From: Olsenella sp.
GTDB taxonomy: Bacteria; Actinomycetota; Coriobacteriia; Coriobacteriales; Atopobiaceae
Direction of reading: 5' to 3'
NCBI GenBank assembly: GCA_022648325.1
Contig: JALCMG010000010.1
Coordinates: 34,482-98,481, forward strand
DNA: 64,000 nucleotides
The position numbers were made by a program, and so were the translations under genes. Shown here one piece after another: positions 53,647-62,738 of this stretch. The notes beneath the pieces were generated by a model, which searched no databases, was not told where the DNA came from, and was given only the letters and a program-made list of their open reading frames with translations. Position 1 is the first letter of the stretch. The number at the start of each line of letters is the position of its first letter.

Positions 53647-54309
53647 CTATGAAATGGAACGGATGAGCGCCGTTACCCGACCAAGTATGACTGGGTTGTC
53701 CGCATAGATGGGGCTCATGTTGTCATTCTCGGGCTGTAGGCGAATCCGGTTCTTCTCGCGATAGAAGGTCTTGACGGTTGCCGAGTCATCTATGAGCGCC
53801 ACTACGATTTCTCCGTCGTGGGCGTCGTGCTGCTCCTTCACAACAATGTAGTCGCCATCAAAGATGCCGGCGTTGGTCATTGACTCGCCTCGTACGCGCA
53901 AGATAAAGGAGCTGGCATCACCAACGATGCTTGTGGGGAGCGTGAGGGTCTCCTCGACGTTTTGCTCTGCAAGTATGGGTACGCCAGCCGCCACGCGACC
54001 AACTAGAGGCAGCGTTATGGCGTTCTTGTCGACATCCTCCTGCACCGTGACGAGTTTTGCTTGGGCGCTTCCGTCTTCGGAGACCTGCTTGTCCGGAACT
54101 ACCTCAATTGTGCGCGGCTTCTTGGGATCCCTGCTTATAAGCCCCATCTCTTCGAGGACCTTAAGGTGCATGTGAACGGTTGAGGGCGAAGCCAGGCCAA
54201 CGGCCGCCCCGATTTCCCTCACCGAGGGGGGATAGCCGTGCTCGTCGGTGTAGGTGCAGATAAAGTCGTAGATAGCCCTCTGGCGCTTACTGAGCTTTCC
54301 CTTTGCCAT
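53647..54309 (-). CDS. lexA: SOS repressor LexA
   Basis: Represses DNA-damage genes until RecA triggers self-cleavage. The 220-residue protein has a winged helix (about 1-70; PPSVREIGAAVGLASPSTVH) and an S24 peptidase domain. The cleavage site is Ala108-Gly109 in GRVAAGVPI; the catalytic Ser143 (RGESMTN) and Lys180 (SATVKTFYR) are present. ATG at 54309 follows AGGAGA; upstream in-frame codons belong to the operator region. It is divergent from a LysM gene across several LexA boxes and thus self-regulated. Confidence 0.96.
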   Translation of the reverse strand: MAKGKLSKRQRAIYDFICTYTDEHGYPPSVREIGAAVGLASPSTVHMHLKVLEEMGLISRDPKKPRTIEVVPDKQVSEDGSAQAKLVTVQEDVDKNAITLPLVGRVAAGVPILAEQNVEETLTLPTSIVGDASSFILRVRGESMTNAGIFDGDYIVVKEQHDAHDGEIVVALIDDSATVKTFYREKNRIRLQPENDNMSPIYADNPVILGRVTALIRSIS

Positions 54310-54358
54310 AGCGTCTCCTCTCTCTTGATCCCATGATACCCGCTGTGGTTCATCCTTG

Positions 54359-54424
54359 CAAACAAATGTTCTATTTAGACTTGACACGAACAAATGTACG
54401 TTGATACTAGAGTACAGATGTTCG
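54359..54424. promoter_or_regulatory. Divergent lexA/LysM-gene control region with three SOS-like boxes
   Basis: CAAAC-AAAT-GTTCT (54359-54372), CGAAC-AAAT-GTACG (54387-54400) and AGTAC-AGAT-GTTCG (54411-54424) each approach the CGAAC-N4-GTTCG consensus with one or a few changes. The second lies in the spacer of a + strand promoter, TTGACA at 54381-54386 with GATACT at 54403-54408. Confidence 0.8.
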
Positions 54425-54504
54425 GTCATAAACGCAAGGTTCTAATTAACGTCCCGCGTATCTCGTATAAAGGTCCCGGTAAACACACAAGAGGGGAGCG
54501 AATC

Positions 54505-54954
54505 ATGACAGGCACAGACCGAATCTACAGTACCGAGGGATCTTCTGCCCTCGTTCCTTCCTATCCTACGCTCACGCTCATCGAGGGCGGTGCGGCTCGC
54601 TCAATCCAGCGTGAGGCACCTCGCTCTCGTGAGGAGAACGTCGGTCGCGCTCGCATCTCGCGTATAGATGCTCTCACGGTTGCGGTCTGCACACTCATGG
54701 TTTTTGCAGCCCTGCTTGCTGCGCTCTTTGCAAGCAGGGCTGTCACATCGTCTCGCTTTGATGCCGCACTGGCTTCCATCCCCGCTCAGGAGGTTGTCGT
54801 CGAGACTGGGGATTCTGTCTGGGGCCTTGCCGCCCAGTATCCAGTCAAGGGGTACAGCACGTCGGAGCTTGCAAAGTGGATCACCGAGAAAAACTCTCTT
54901 GGAACATCTGCCCTGCAGCCAGGCCAAGTGTTGATGGTTCCTGCGTCTGACTAG
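54505..54954 (+). CDS. LysM membrane protein, YneA-like SOS division inhibitor candidate
   Basis: A 149-residue protein with a cytoplasmic N-terminus, one membrane helix at about 55-77, a short stalk and one LysM domain at about 96-146 (VVVETGDSVWGLAAQYP ... LQPGQVLMVP). LysM binds peptidoglycan. In Bacillus and Listeria the gene divergent from lexA is yneA, an SOS-induced inhibitor of septation with exactly this layout. The promoter here overlaps an SOS box. GAGGGGAG precedes the ATG. The N-terminal cytoplasmic part is longer than in YneA. Function is inferred from layout and regulation. Confidence 0.8.
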   Translation: MTGTDRIYSTEGSSALVPSYPTLTLIEGGAARSIQREAPRSREENVGRARISRIDALTVAVCTLMVFAALLAALFASRAVTSSRFDAALASIPAQEVVVETGDSVWGLAAQYPVKGYSTSELAKWITEKNSLGTSALQPGQVLMVPASD

Positions 54955-55078
54955 TGCTACAACATGGTCTCGTTCACGCTCTCATGACATCGGGTCGCTT
55001 ACCGTAACGCCTCTTTCCTTTCAAGTTTGGTTCCATGGGCATCTTTGTGATAGATATTTGGACGCTTTGTGTTAAGTT

Positions 55079-55099
55079 CCTAATAGAGAGTCTATTAGG
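55079..55099 (+). promoter_or_regulatory. Perfect palindrome overlapping the nrdR ribosome binding site
   Basis: CCTAATAGA-GAG-TCTATTAGG, nine-base arms, with the last bases forming part of the TTAGGAGG Shine-Dalgarno sequence eight bases before the nrdR ATG. In RNA the hairpin would cover the ribosome binding site; in DNA it could be an operator. It does not resemble the NrdR box. Confidence 0.65.
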
Positions 55100-55106
55100 A
55101 GGATTA

Positions 55107-55556
55107 ATGCACTGTCCAAAATGCGGGTGCGAGGAATCCAAGGTCGTTGATTCTAGGCCATCCGAGAGCAACGATGCAATTCGTCGTAGACGTGAGTGCG
55201 TCAAATGCGGCTACCGTTTTACGACCTATGAGCGTCGGGAGGATATGCCCCTCTTGGTCATAAAGAAGGATGGTCGAAAGGAGACATTCGATCGTCAAAA
55301 GCTTATGCGTGGCCTCTTGGCAGCTACGGTAAAGCGTAGCGTCCCAATAGAAACGCTCGACGGCCTTATCGATGACATAGAGTCAGAGCTGCGTGACGAG
55401 GGCGTAAACGAGGTCACATCTCATGATCTTGGTAGCATGGTCTTAAAGCGCCTGGTAAGCGTGGACAAAGTTGCATACATTCGCTTCGCTTCCGTATATA
55501 GGGACTTTAAGGACGTCGATGAGTTCAGCGAGGAGCTGAGGAGCCTCAACAAATGA
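55107..55556 (+). CDS. nrdR: Transcriptional repressor NrdR
   Basis: Represses ribonucleotide reductase genes according to ATP/dATP. The 149-residue protein has a zinc ribbon (Cys3, Cys6, Cys31, Cys34; [10 protein letters not shown] ... [12 protein letters not shown]) and an ATP-cone ([19 protein letters not shown]). ATG at 55107 follows AGGAGG. The stop overlaps dut; the pair joins two steps of dNTP control. Confidence 0.96.
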   Translation: MHCPKCGCEESKVVDSRPSESNDAIRRRRECVKCGYRFTTYERREDMPLLVIKKDGRKETFDRQKLMRGLLAATVKRSVPIETLDGLIDDIESELRDEGVNEVTSHDLGSMVLKRLVSVDKVAYIRFASVYRDFKDVDEFSEELRSLNK

Positions 55557-55999
55557 CTGCGAACAATCTCACCCTTCCCATCAAGCGTCTTGACCCGTCT
55601 GTTGAGCTTCCCACCTACGCGTATGTTGGCGATGCCGGTCTTGACCTGCGGTCAAACGAGGACGTCACGCTCGCTCCTTTTGAGCGGAAGCTCGTGGGTA
55701 CTGGCCTTGCCATTGCCGTTCCCGAGGGATATGCCGGTTTCGTTCAGCCACGTAGCGGCCTTGCCTTGCGCGAGGGCCTTTCTATGGCCAATACGCCAGG
55801 CCTTATCGACGCTCACTACCGTGGGGAGCTTAAGGTCTGCGCGGTTAATCTTGACGCTTCCAAGAGCATTCACATCGAGCGGGGCGAGAGGATTGCCCAG
55901 CTAGTTATCCAGCAGGTTCCCGTTGTCCACCTGGAGGAGGTAGACGAGCTGGACGAGACTGATCGTGGTGCTTGCGGGTTCGGTTCGAGTGGTGTCTAG
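55553..55999 (+). CDS. dut: dUTP diphosphatase
   Basis: Splits dUTP to dUMP and PPi, keeping uracil out of DNA. The 148-residue trimeric dUTPase has the five motifs, including [53 protein letters not shown] and, at the C-terminus, [12 protein letters not shown], the phosphate-covering arm. The ATG overlaps the nrdR stop. It complements the dCMP deaminase at 13351, both supplying dUMP. Confidence 0.95.
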   Translation: MTANNLTLPIKRLDPSVELPTYAYVGDAGLDLRSNEDVTLAPFERKLVGTGLAIAVPEGYAGFVQPRSGLALREGLSMANTPGLIDAHYRGELKVCAVNLDASKSIHIERGERIAQLVIQQVPVVHLEEVDELDETDRGACGFGSSGV

Positions 56000-56096
56000 G
56001 GCTCTCTCGGTCTTGTTTTCGCTCATAGTATGGCCACTTGCTGCAATGGTCGGCTAGTTCGATTCCTGATTTTTCGGACAGAAAGGATAGGAAGGT

Positions 56097-57410
56097 ATGG
56101 AGAAGTTCTTTAAAACGGGGGAGAGGGGATCATCTGCGGGCCAAGAGCTTCGTGCTGGTCTCACTACCTTCCTGGCTATGGCCTACATTATCGCCGTCAA
56201 CCCCTCCCTCCTTGGCGCCGCTGGCGTCCCCATGAGCGCGGCGGTCACTTCCACCTGCGTTGGCGCTGGCATCATGACCATATTCATGGGCCTCTTTTCC
56301 AACAGGCCTCTTGCATGTGCCTCTGGCATGGGCATCAACGCCGTAGTTGCCTACACCCTTGCCGCTCTCAACGGCGCAGACTGGCAGGTCTCGATGGCAG
56401 TCATCTTCGTCGAGGGCTGTGCCATCTTAGTCCTAGTTCTTTGTGGGCTCCGCGAGGCGATCATGGATGCCATTCCGGTATCTCTTCGTCACGCTATCTC
56501 TGTGGGCCTCGGTATCTTCATCGCGATGATTGGCCTAGCCGATGGTGGAATCATAGTTGCCAATGAGTCCACCATGGTTGCCTTTGGTGATGTGACGAGC
56601 CCAAAGTTTATCGTTGGCCTCATATCCATTGCTGCCACGGTCATTCTCTACGCAATGGAGGTCAAGGGGTCAATCCTCATCGGGATCATCATCGCTGTCC
56701 TCTGTGGTATCCCACTTGGGGTCACGCAGATGCCTAGCGGAATTGTCTCTGTTTTAGATTTCTCTTCCTTTGGCGCGCCCTTCATGGCTGATTCGACCGG
56801 AACCATAGCAGTCGTTAGGGTTCTCACTACACCCATACTTCTCGTCTTTGCATTCTCCCTCATGATGTCTGACTTCTTCGACACCATGGGTACCGCAATG
56901 GCCGTTGCCAAGCAGGGCGAGTTCCTTAACGAGGACGGTACCGTCGAGAACATCCGCGAGATCCTTATCGCCGACTCTGCAGCAGCTGCCGTGGGAGGCC
57001 TTGTCGGTGCCTCCTCGATCACGACTTTTGTCGAGTCTGCCTCCGGTGCTGCCGATGGTGGCCGAACCGGTCTCACGTCCGTCTTTACCGGAATTCTCTT
57101 CATCATTGCGGCGTTCTTCGCTCCGGTGATATCCATCGTTAGCAGCGCTGCGACCTGCGGGGCTCTTGTTATTGTCGGGTTTCTCATGATGACCGACGTC
57201 GTGGACATCGACTGGACCGATCTCCTTGATGGGTTCCCGGCGTTCATGGTCATAGCGGGTATCCCTCTTACGTACTCGATATCTAACGGCATCGGCATGG
57301 GGTTCATTGCCTATGTCATCGTTGCCCTGGTCACTGGGCGCGCAAAGATGATCAAGCCTCTCATGTGGGTCTCTGCTGCCGCCTTCGTCGTCTACTTCCT
57401 GCTTTCGTAA
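56097..57410 (+). CDS. NCS2-type purine permease (AzgA/PbuG-like)
   Basis: A 437-residue, about 13-helix nucleobase transporter of the hypoxanthine/guanine/adenine branch. Marks are LTTFLAMAYIIAVNPSLLG, GMGINAVVAYTLA, ADSAAAAVGGLVGASSITTF and VESASGAADGGRTGL, all typical of AzgA-like proteins. AGGAAGG precedes the ATG. The 97-base gap upstream shows no purine riboswitch that I could recognise. A uracil-type permease follows. Confidence 0.9.
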   Translation: MEKFFKTGERGSSAGQELRAGLTTFLAMAYIIAVNPSLLGAAGVPMSAAVTSTCVGAGIMTIFMGLFSNRPLACASGMGINAVVAYTLAALNGADWQVSMAVIFVEGCAILVLVLCGLREAIMDAIPVSLRHAISVGLGIFIAMIGLADGGIIVANESTMVAFGDVTSPKFIVGLISIAATVILYAMEVKGSILIGIIIAVLCGIPLGVTQMPSGIVSVLDFSSFGAPFMADSTGTIAVVRVLTTPILLVFAFSLMMSDFFDTMGTAMAVAKQGEFLNEDGTVENIREILIADSAAAAVGGLVGASSITTFVESASGAADGGRTGLTSVFTGILFIIAAFFAPVISIVSSAATCGALVIVGFLMMTDVVDIDWTDLLDGFPAFMVIAGIPLTYSISNGIGMGFIAYVIVALVTGRAKMIKPLMWVSAAAFVVYFLLS

Positions 57411-57542
57411 CGGGGCGCAGTTGGAAGTGGCGCAATTACTCTCGAGGAACGCGGCGGTCACCTCCTTTGAGCCCCTCATTTAGTGCGTGTACAAATGCCT
57501 GGCTTTGAGCTGGGCATAACGTAAAGGAGCGTGGTCTATCGC

Positions 57543-58826
57543 ATGCAAAAACACGAACGGGAGATAATCGGCGTAGATGACCGAGTGTCGGTCTCTCGAG
57601 CAATCCCTCTGGGCATCCAGCACATGATGAGCATGTTCGGCTCGACGGTGCTCGTTCCTGTCCTCACCGGACTCGATCCAAACGTGGCCATCATGTGCTC
57701 GGGCATTGGCACGATCTGCTACCTGCTGGTTACGAGGAACAAGATTCCAAGCTACCTGGGCAGCTCGTTCGCCTTTATCAGCCCAATTGTGATCATCGGA
57801 GCAACCCGTGGTCTCAATGCCGCGCTCTCTGGCGTTGTTGTCGCGGGTCTCGTCTTCCTAGCCGTTGCGGGCATCATTAAGCTGGTTGGCACCGGCTGGC
57901 TGGACAGGCTCCTTCCCCCAGTGCTTGTCGCCTCGGTCATGGTAGTCATTGGCGTGGGGCTTTCGGCAACTGCCGCAAAAATGGCCTTCCAGACAACGGC
58001 GACAGACGGTAGCACAGTGTTTTATGGACTTGGCGCCATCATTGCCGCGATAACCCTCTTTGCGGCAGTCATATTCTCGAGCATAGGTGGTCTCATCGGC
58101 ACCGTTCCGGTTCTTCTCGCCATCATTCTGGGTTACGTGGTCTCGCTGGCCTGTGGCCTCGTCGACTTCCAGACCGTTGTCGACGCGGCCTGGATTGGGC
58201 TTCCTTCGTTCCAGCATCCCGTATGGGATTGGGGGGCAATCGCGCTCATCGGTCCCGTTGCACTTGTCGTGGTCATCGAGCACATTGGTCACCTCCTTGC
58301 CGTTGGCGAGATCGTTGGCAAGGACTACCGTCCCATGCTGCCGCGCTCTCTTGCTGGCGACGGCGTCTCGACGGTCATCTCGGGTTTCCTGGGAGGCCCT
58401 CCGACCACTACGTACGCCGAGAACATTGGCGTCATGAGTGTCACTCGCGTCTACTCGACGCAGGTGTTCTGGTATGCGGCTGGATTCGCTCTTATAGTCG
58501 GCGGCTTCTGCCCCAAGCTCTCCGCGCTTATCCGCTCTATTCCTACTCCAGTCATGGGCGGCGTGAGCCTCTTGCTCTTTGGCCTCATAGCATCCAATGG
58601 TCTCAGGATGTTCGTGACCAACAAGGTCGACTTTGGCGTGAACCGAAGTCTCATGATCGCCTCTGTCGTGATAATCCTTGGCGTGGGCATGGAGACCTCT
58701 GGCATCTCCATCCCAATTGGTCAGTACGCTCTGCCCGGTATGGCAACTTCTACGCTCGTCGGTGTCATCATGAACCTTGTGCTCCCAATGCCTCCCGCTG
58801 GGGATACGTCTGGAGCCGCCAAATAG
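57543..58826 (+). CDS. uraA: NCS2 uracil/xanthine permease (UraA-like)
   Basis: Proton-coupled nucleobase transporter with about 14 helices. IPLGIQHMMSMFGSTVLVPV, VVVIEHIGHLLAVG (QH/EH motif) and GFLGGPPTTTYAENIGVM are hallmarks; the PPTTTYAENIG form favours uracil over xanthine. Two starts compete: GTG at 57531, only one base after AAAGGAG, and ATG at 57543, 13 bases after it. The ATG is preferred, giving 427 residues. A wobble hairpin (TGCCTGGC ... GCTGGGCA, about 57497-57517) lies just before the ribosome binding site. Confidence 0.88.
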   Translation: MQKHEREIIGVDDRVSVSRAIPLGIQHMMSMFGSTVLVPVLTGLDPNVAIMCSGIGTICYLLVTRNKIPSYLGSSFAFISPIVIIGATRGLNAALSGVVVAGLVFLAVAGIIKLVGTGWLDRLLPPVLVASVMVVIGVGLSATAAKMAFQTTATDGSTVFYGLGAIIAAITLFAAVIFSSIGGLIGTVPVLLAIILGYVVSLACGLVDFQTVVDAAWIGLPSFQHPVWDWGAIALIGPVALVVVIEHIGHLLAVGEIVGKDYRPMLPRSLAGDGVSTVISGFLGGPPTTTYAENIGVMSVTRVYSTQVFWYAAGFALIVGGFCPKLSALIRSIPTPVMGGVSLLLFGLIASNGLRMFVTNKVDFGVNRSLMIASVVIILGVGMETSGISIPIGQYALPGMATSTLVGVIMNLVLPMPPAGDTSGAAK

Positions 58827-58901
58827 GGGGACGTTGCCCAGTATCTCGACAAAACTCGGTCCAACCTATTTGGGCCGCAATCTCTCTGTGCAGCCCTCGA
58901 T

Positions 58902-58937
58902 CCCCGTGGAATGCTCTCTGCTAGAGGTTCCGTGGGG
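58902..58937 (+). terminator. Hairpin after uraA
   Basis: CCCCGTGGAA pairs with TTCCGTGGGG over ten positions with two G-T pairs and a 16-base loop. No T-run follows, so termination is uncertain. Confidence 0.4.
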
Positions 58938-58938
58938 A

Positions 58939-58967
58939 TTGTCATATGCCCCACGAGTGCCTGTATA
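58939..58967 (+). promoter_or_regulatory. Putative trxB promoter
   Basis: TTGTCA (58939-58944), 17-base spacer, TGTATA (58962-58967), giving a leader of about 90 bases. Confidence 0.55.
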
Positions 58968-59065
58968 TGCTACTTCGGCGGTTGGGTATAGCAGGGGAGA
59001 GCAGAAACGCAGAGAAGGCCGGGGGAGCGCTACATCAGCCTGTCCCATCGGCGGATTGGATTCTT

Positions 59066-60022
59066 ATGGATAACAATAATCAGCAGGTGAAGGACCTTGT
59101 AATTGTAGGTGGTGGCCCAGCTGGTCTGACGGCCGCCATCTATGCTCAGCGCTCGCTTCTCGATGCCCTGACGCTCGAGCAGGAGGCATTTGGCGGGCAG
59201 ACCATCCTGACGAGTGAGATTGACAACTACCCAGGGGTCCCTCACACGGATGGGTACACGCTCTCCGAGGCAATGCGTTCTCAGGCGGTGGACCTTGGTG
59301 CTGAAGTTCGAATGGAGCAGGTGACGGGCATCACCCGTAGCGAAGAGACTGACCTGTTCGTTCTTGACACCCCCGATGGCCAGATCTCCGCCAAATCGGT
59401 CATTCTCGCAGGTGGCGCCACGCCCCGGCACGCCGGCTTTGAGGGTGAGGAAAGGTTTGCTTCGCATGGAGTCTCATATTGCGCCACGTGCGACGGAATG
59501 TTCTACCGTGGCAAGCGAGTCTATGTAGTAGGTGGCGGGAACTCCGCCGCAGAGGAGGCCCTGTTCCTCACGCGCTTCGCTAACGAGGTTATCCTCATTG
59601 TGCGCAAGGATCATCTGCGCGCCCAGGCTGCCGTCGCGCGCGAGCTCGAGGAGAACGAGAAGGTGACTGTTAGGTACCTCACCAGCATTGTCTCAATCGA
59701 TGGTGGCGATCTTCCGAGCAGCATTACGTTCAGGAACAACGAGACCGGCGAGACCTCAACAGAGACATACGAGGAGGGCTCCTTTGGCGTGTTTGTCTTT
59801 GTCGGTCGTGTTCCCGCAAGCCAGCTTGTGGACGGGCTTGTAGAGCTTGATGGTGCAGGATATGTAGTTACCGACGAACGCATGGCGACAAGAACCCCTG
59901 GTCTGTTTGCGGCAGGTGACGTTCGCAAGACGCCACTACGGCAGATTGTCACGGCGGCTGCCGATGGCGCAATTGCCGCAAACAGCGCGGCAGCATATCT
60001 TGGCAGGCCCGTCGAGGGCTAG
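59066..60022 (+). CDS. trxB: Thioredoxin reductase
   Basis: NADPH flavoenzyme that reduces thioredoxin. VIVGGGPAGLTAAIYAQR binds FAD; SYCATCDGMFYRGK holds the redox CATC pair; VVGGGNSAAEEALFL binds NADPH; GLFAAGDVRKTPLRQIVTAA closes the FAD site. The 318-residue length is typical. ATG at 59066 is used; the ribosome binding site (GGATTGGA) is weak. Confidence 0.94.
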   Translation: MDNNNQQVKDLVIVGGGPAGLTAAIYAQRSLLDALTLEQEAFGGQTILTSEIDNYPGVPHTDGYTLSEAMRSQAVDLGAEVRMEQVTGITRSEETDLFVLDTPDGQISAKSVILAGGATPRHAGFEGEERFASHGVSYCATCDGMFYRGKRVYVVGGGNSAAEEALFLTRFANEVILIVRKDHLRAQAAVARELEENEKVTVRYLTSIVSIDGGDLPSSITFRNNETGETSTETYEEGSFGVFVFVGRVPASQLVDGLVELDGAGYVVTDERMATRTPGLFAAGDVRKTPLRQIVTAAADGAIAANSAAAYLGRPVEG

Positions 60023-60044
60023 CTGCTCTTCTGCCCACACATTT

Positions 60045-60098
60045 AGAATCGGGGCCTCTTGCAGCGCAGGGCTGTCAGGGGCCCCGTATTCTACCTTG
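60045..60098 (+). terminator. Terminator after trxB
   Basis: AGAATCGGGGCC (60045-60056) pairs with GGCCCCG-T-ATTCT (60080-60092) with one bulged base, followed by ACCTTG. Confidence 0.65.
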
Positions 60099-60292
60099 TG
60101 AACTCCCCTAACCTATAACCGCGATAATATATCTTATGTAAAGTAGAGTTGAGCTCTTGAAGAACAGGACTTGCAGAGCGAGCTAATTTCTTCGGCTCAC
60201 CGTTGGCCTCTCCTCTCGCCAGTCGTACACCCACAGTCCTTCGCGGTGTGCGACCATCTATTCAAGGTGGTCAAGCGGATGGAGTTCACGCC

Positions 60293-60973
60293 ATGGTTGA
60301 AAAGCAGAGACACTACGTAATGCGTGTGGCAGCAATTGCGCTTTGCTGCATTGGCTTCTTTGCCTTGGCTCTTGTGGCCCTCCTGGAGCCCCCTTCAGAG
60401 GGTTCTAGCAGTGCGCACTTGGACTACGTCTTGGGTACTGTTGTGTCCGTTGAGCCAGCTGCCCACGCGCTGTCCATTCATCCAGAAGGCGTCTGCAGTG
60501 ATGCCCCCTTTACAGAAGACCCCATCCGTTTTGTCTTTCGCGATGGCGAGGAGTTCTATGAGTCAGACGCTGGCCAAGAAGTCAAGATTGGTTACATCCA
60601 TGGTAGTGCCGGCGATGAAGGCGCTCGAGATGGCTACTGCATCGACTTCGTTAACATGAAATCCCCGTCAGCGCGTGATCCTAGACTAGCTGATGCTCAA
60701 GATATGTCTTCCTCGCCTGTCTTCTCATGCAAGGGAAAGATCGAGTCCATCGATGTCGAGAACAACGTCGTTGCCCTAGACGTAACGTCATCGTCACCGG
60801 ATGCACAGGATATTGGGGTTGGAGCCGGCAACTCGTATTCGTTTGACCTCTCGGGCTGGACCATGCGGCAGAACCTCGCGGACTACAACGCTGGCGACGA
60901 AATTGGCGTTTGGTTCTCCGAACTCACCAACGAGGATGGCTCATACCGGGCATGGTGTGCCCAGCCACTCTGA
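60293..60973 (+). CDS. Membrane-anchored protein of unknown function
   Basis: No family recognised. The 226-residue product has one N-terminal membrane helix (about 10-30; AAIALCCIGFFALALVALL) and an exported part of mainly beta and acidic character with two resembling halves (LGTVVSVEPAAHALSI and KGKIESIDVENNVVALDV), which look like a repeated small beta domain. Cys pairs occur outside. ATG at 60293 follows TGGAG. An AT-rich promoter region lies at 60110-60150. It converges on clcA. Confidence 0.65.
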   Translation: MVEKQRHYVMRVAAIALCCIGFFALALVALLEPPSEGSSSAHLDYVLGTVVSVEPAAHALSIHPEGVCSDAPFTEDPIRFVFRDGEEFYESDAGQEVKIGYIHGSAGDEGARDGYCIDFVNMKSPSARDPRLADAQDMSSSPVFSCKGKIESIDVENNVVALDVTSSSPDAQDIGVGAGNSYSFDLSGWTMRQNLADYNAGDEIGVWFSELTNEDGSYRAWCAQPL

Positions 60974-61021
60974 CCGCTTGCTCCCCTTCTATAAAATAAC
61001 GACGTATCAGGCGGGCAACAC

Positions 61022-62635
61022 TCACCGTGCGTTCGATGGCGTCCACTGGGTGTCGATGCTTGCGCGCGTCATCTGTTGCAGCTTGAGGCTCGCGTCGCTC
61101 TCTGTATCCGTGTCCATGATGATGAGCAGGTTGTCCAAGGCCATGATTTGGGTACTGCCCGTGGGCACTATCTCCTGCCCGGCACGCTCCACAGTTACCA
61201 CGCGTACGCTATCCGGCCATGGGATGTCACGGATGAGCATGCCCTCGATGCGGGCGCCGGTCCCCACCGTGTAGGTATGCAGGATCTTCTCGCCTGCCTC
61301 GCCGTTTACCATGGGGTCGTCTGGGGTCACGCCGAGAAGGCCGGCAAGCAGATGCTCGTAGAAGGGATCAACGCGCAGGAGATTCGCTGTCACAAACGCC
61401 AGGATGGCCACGATGGAGACGGAGAGCAGTGAATCGAGAGACCCCGTGAGCTCGAACACGAGCACAACAGCCGTAACGGGCGCCCTCACAACGCCCGAGA
61501 AGCATCCAGCCACGCCCAGTGCCACAAAGTTCACCACATAGGCCTGTGGTAGCCCTAGCGCATTGATGGCAATAACGCCAAATAGTCCGCCCACAAGCGA
61601 CCCCATGGCCACCAATGGGAAGAGCGTGCCCCCCGGTGCCCCCGAGGCAAAGCTGATGGTCGTGAAGAGGTACTTGCCGAGGAGAAGCCCCGTGATGGTC
61701 CACCACGCGAGCCCACCTGTCTGTTGGATGGTCTCGACGATGGCGTCTCCACCACACATGAGCTGGGGAAACGTAAACGCAACCACACCAGCAACCGCAA
61801 AAGGAAAAGCAAGGCGCGCATATGGGAGATGATGCCGTATCTTGTCATAGCAACGTTGGGCAAAGAACATACCGCTATTATGTAGCGCACCGAGAACGCC
61901 ACAAGCGAGGCCCAGGAGCACGACAAGCGCATAGTCGATATGTGGGAGATCCGCCGCGAAGGATAGGCTAAGAACCGGCTTTACCCCGATGACCTGCGAG
62001 ACGAGAAAGTCCGAGACTACGGAGGCCGTCATAACCGAGATAATCAAAGGCGCATTGAACTGCTTGTGAATCTCCTCGACGGCAAAGAGAACGCCAGTGA
62101 GTGGCGCATGGAAGGCGGCTGACATTCCCGCGGCCGCACCACAGGTGACAAGAAGGCGCTCTTCTCCCCTACCGCGCTTGAGCGCCTTCGCAACCGCCTT
62201 GCCGGACATGCCTCCAAGCTGAACGGATGGGCCCTCTCGTCCAAGGGAGAGCCCCGCAAACGCGCAGAGCGTCCCCTCGGCGAACTTTGCCGCGATAACA
62301 CGGTGCCATGGCATATCGATGCGGCCAATGACCTCGGCATCTGTCTGTGGGATGCCACTTCCCTGAGTGTAGGGCTCCCATAGCATGAGCTTCGAGACAA
62401 CAACGAGGAGAACGGCGAGGATTGCGAACCAGGCAGCCATGAGGATGGCATGACCGGAAAAGGCGCTTGTGATGGAACGAAGCCCTTTCTCGGCAAGGGA
62501 GAGAGCGAGTCGGTAGAGCGTTACCACACCGCCCCCGAGAAGCCCCGCAAGTGCGCCCTCCCCTACCAGGTTCACCTGAAACCTTCGCGAAAGACGACGT
62601 CCTACCGTGAGCTTGCGCGCTACGCGCTCAGTCAT
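61022..62635 (-). CDS. clcA: ClC-type chloride/proton antiporter with TrkA-C domain
   Basis: A 537-residue ClC protein with ~16 helical segments. The ion-path motifs GSGIPQT, GREGPSVQLGG and APGGTLFPLVA are intact. The gating Glu (GREGP) and the inner proton Glu (VLFAVEEIHKQF) are both present, indicating an H+/Cl- antiporter rather than a channel. The last ~85 residues form a TrkA-C/RCK_C-like domain (GARIEGMLIRDIPWPDSVRV). It lies downstream of the NlpC/P60 gene, separated by a terminator. Confidence 0.9.
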   Translation of the reverse strand: MTERVARKLTVGRRLSRRFQVNLVGEGALAGLLGGGVVTLYRLALSLAEKGLRSITSAFSGHAILMAAWFAILAVLLVVVSKLMLWEPYTQGSGIPQTDAEVIGRIDMPWHRVIAAKFAEGTLCAFAGLSLGREGPSVQLGGMSGKAVAKALKRGRGEERLLVTCGAAAGMSAAFHAPLTGVLFAVEEIHKQFNAPLIISVMTASVVSDFLVSQVIGVKPVLSLSFAADLPHIDYALVVLLGLACGVLGALHNSGMFFAQRCYDKIRHHLPYARLAFPFAVAGVVAFTFPQLMCGGDAIVETIQQTGGLAWWTITGLLLGKYLFTTISFASGAPGGTLFPLVAMGSLVGGLFGVIAINALGLPQAYVVNFVALGVAGCFSGVVRAPVTAVVLVFELTGSLDSLLSVSIVAILAFVTANLLRVDPFYEHLLAGLLGVTPDDPMVNGEAGEKILHTYTVGTGARIEGMLIRDIPWPDSVRVVTVERAGQEIVPTGSTQIMALDNLLIIMDTDTESDASLKLQQMTRASIDTQWTPSNAR

Positions 62636-62670
62636 GCTCCAACCACCACTCTCAAACGCTTAAATATCAA

Positions 62671-62703
62671 CAACGCCCTCAGATTACTCCACTGAGGGCG
62701 TTG
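62671..62703 (-). terminator. Terminator of the NlpC/P60 gene
   Basis: CAACGCCCTCAG (62671-62682) pairs perfectly with CTGAGGGCGTTG (62692-62703); on the - strand TTGATATTT follows. Confidence 0.8.
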
Positions 62704-62738
62704 ACGCGAGGTGGTACGGATGTACATGTAATAGTGGC

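Noticed and set aside
56000..56096. Possible purine riboswitch before the AzgA-type permease
   Set aside because: I could not find the conserved junction bases or the paired P1 stem of the purine aptamer; the stretch is short and unstructured.
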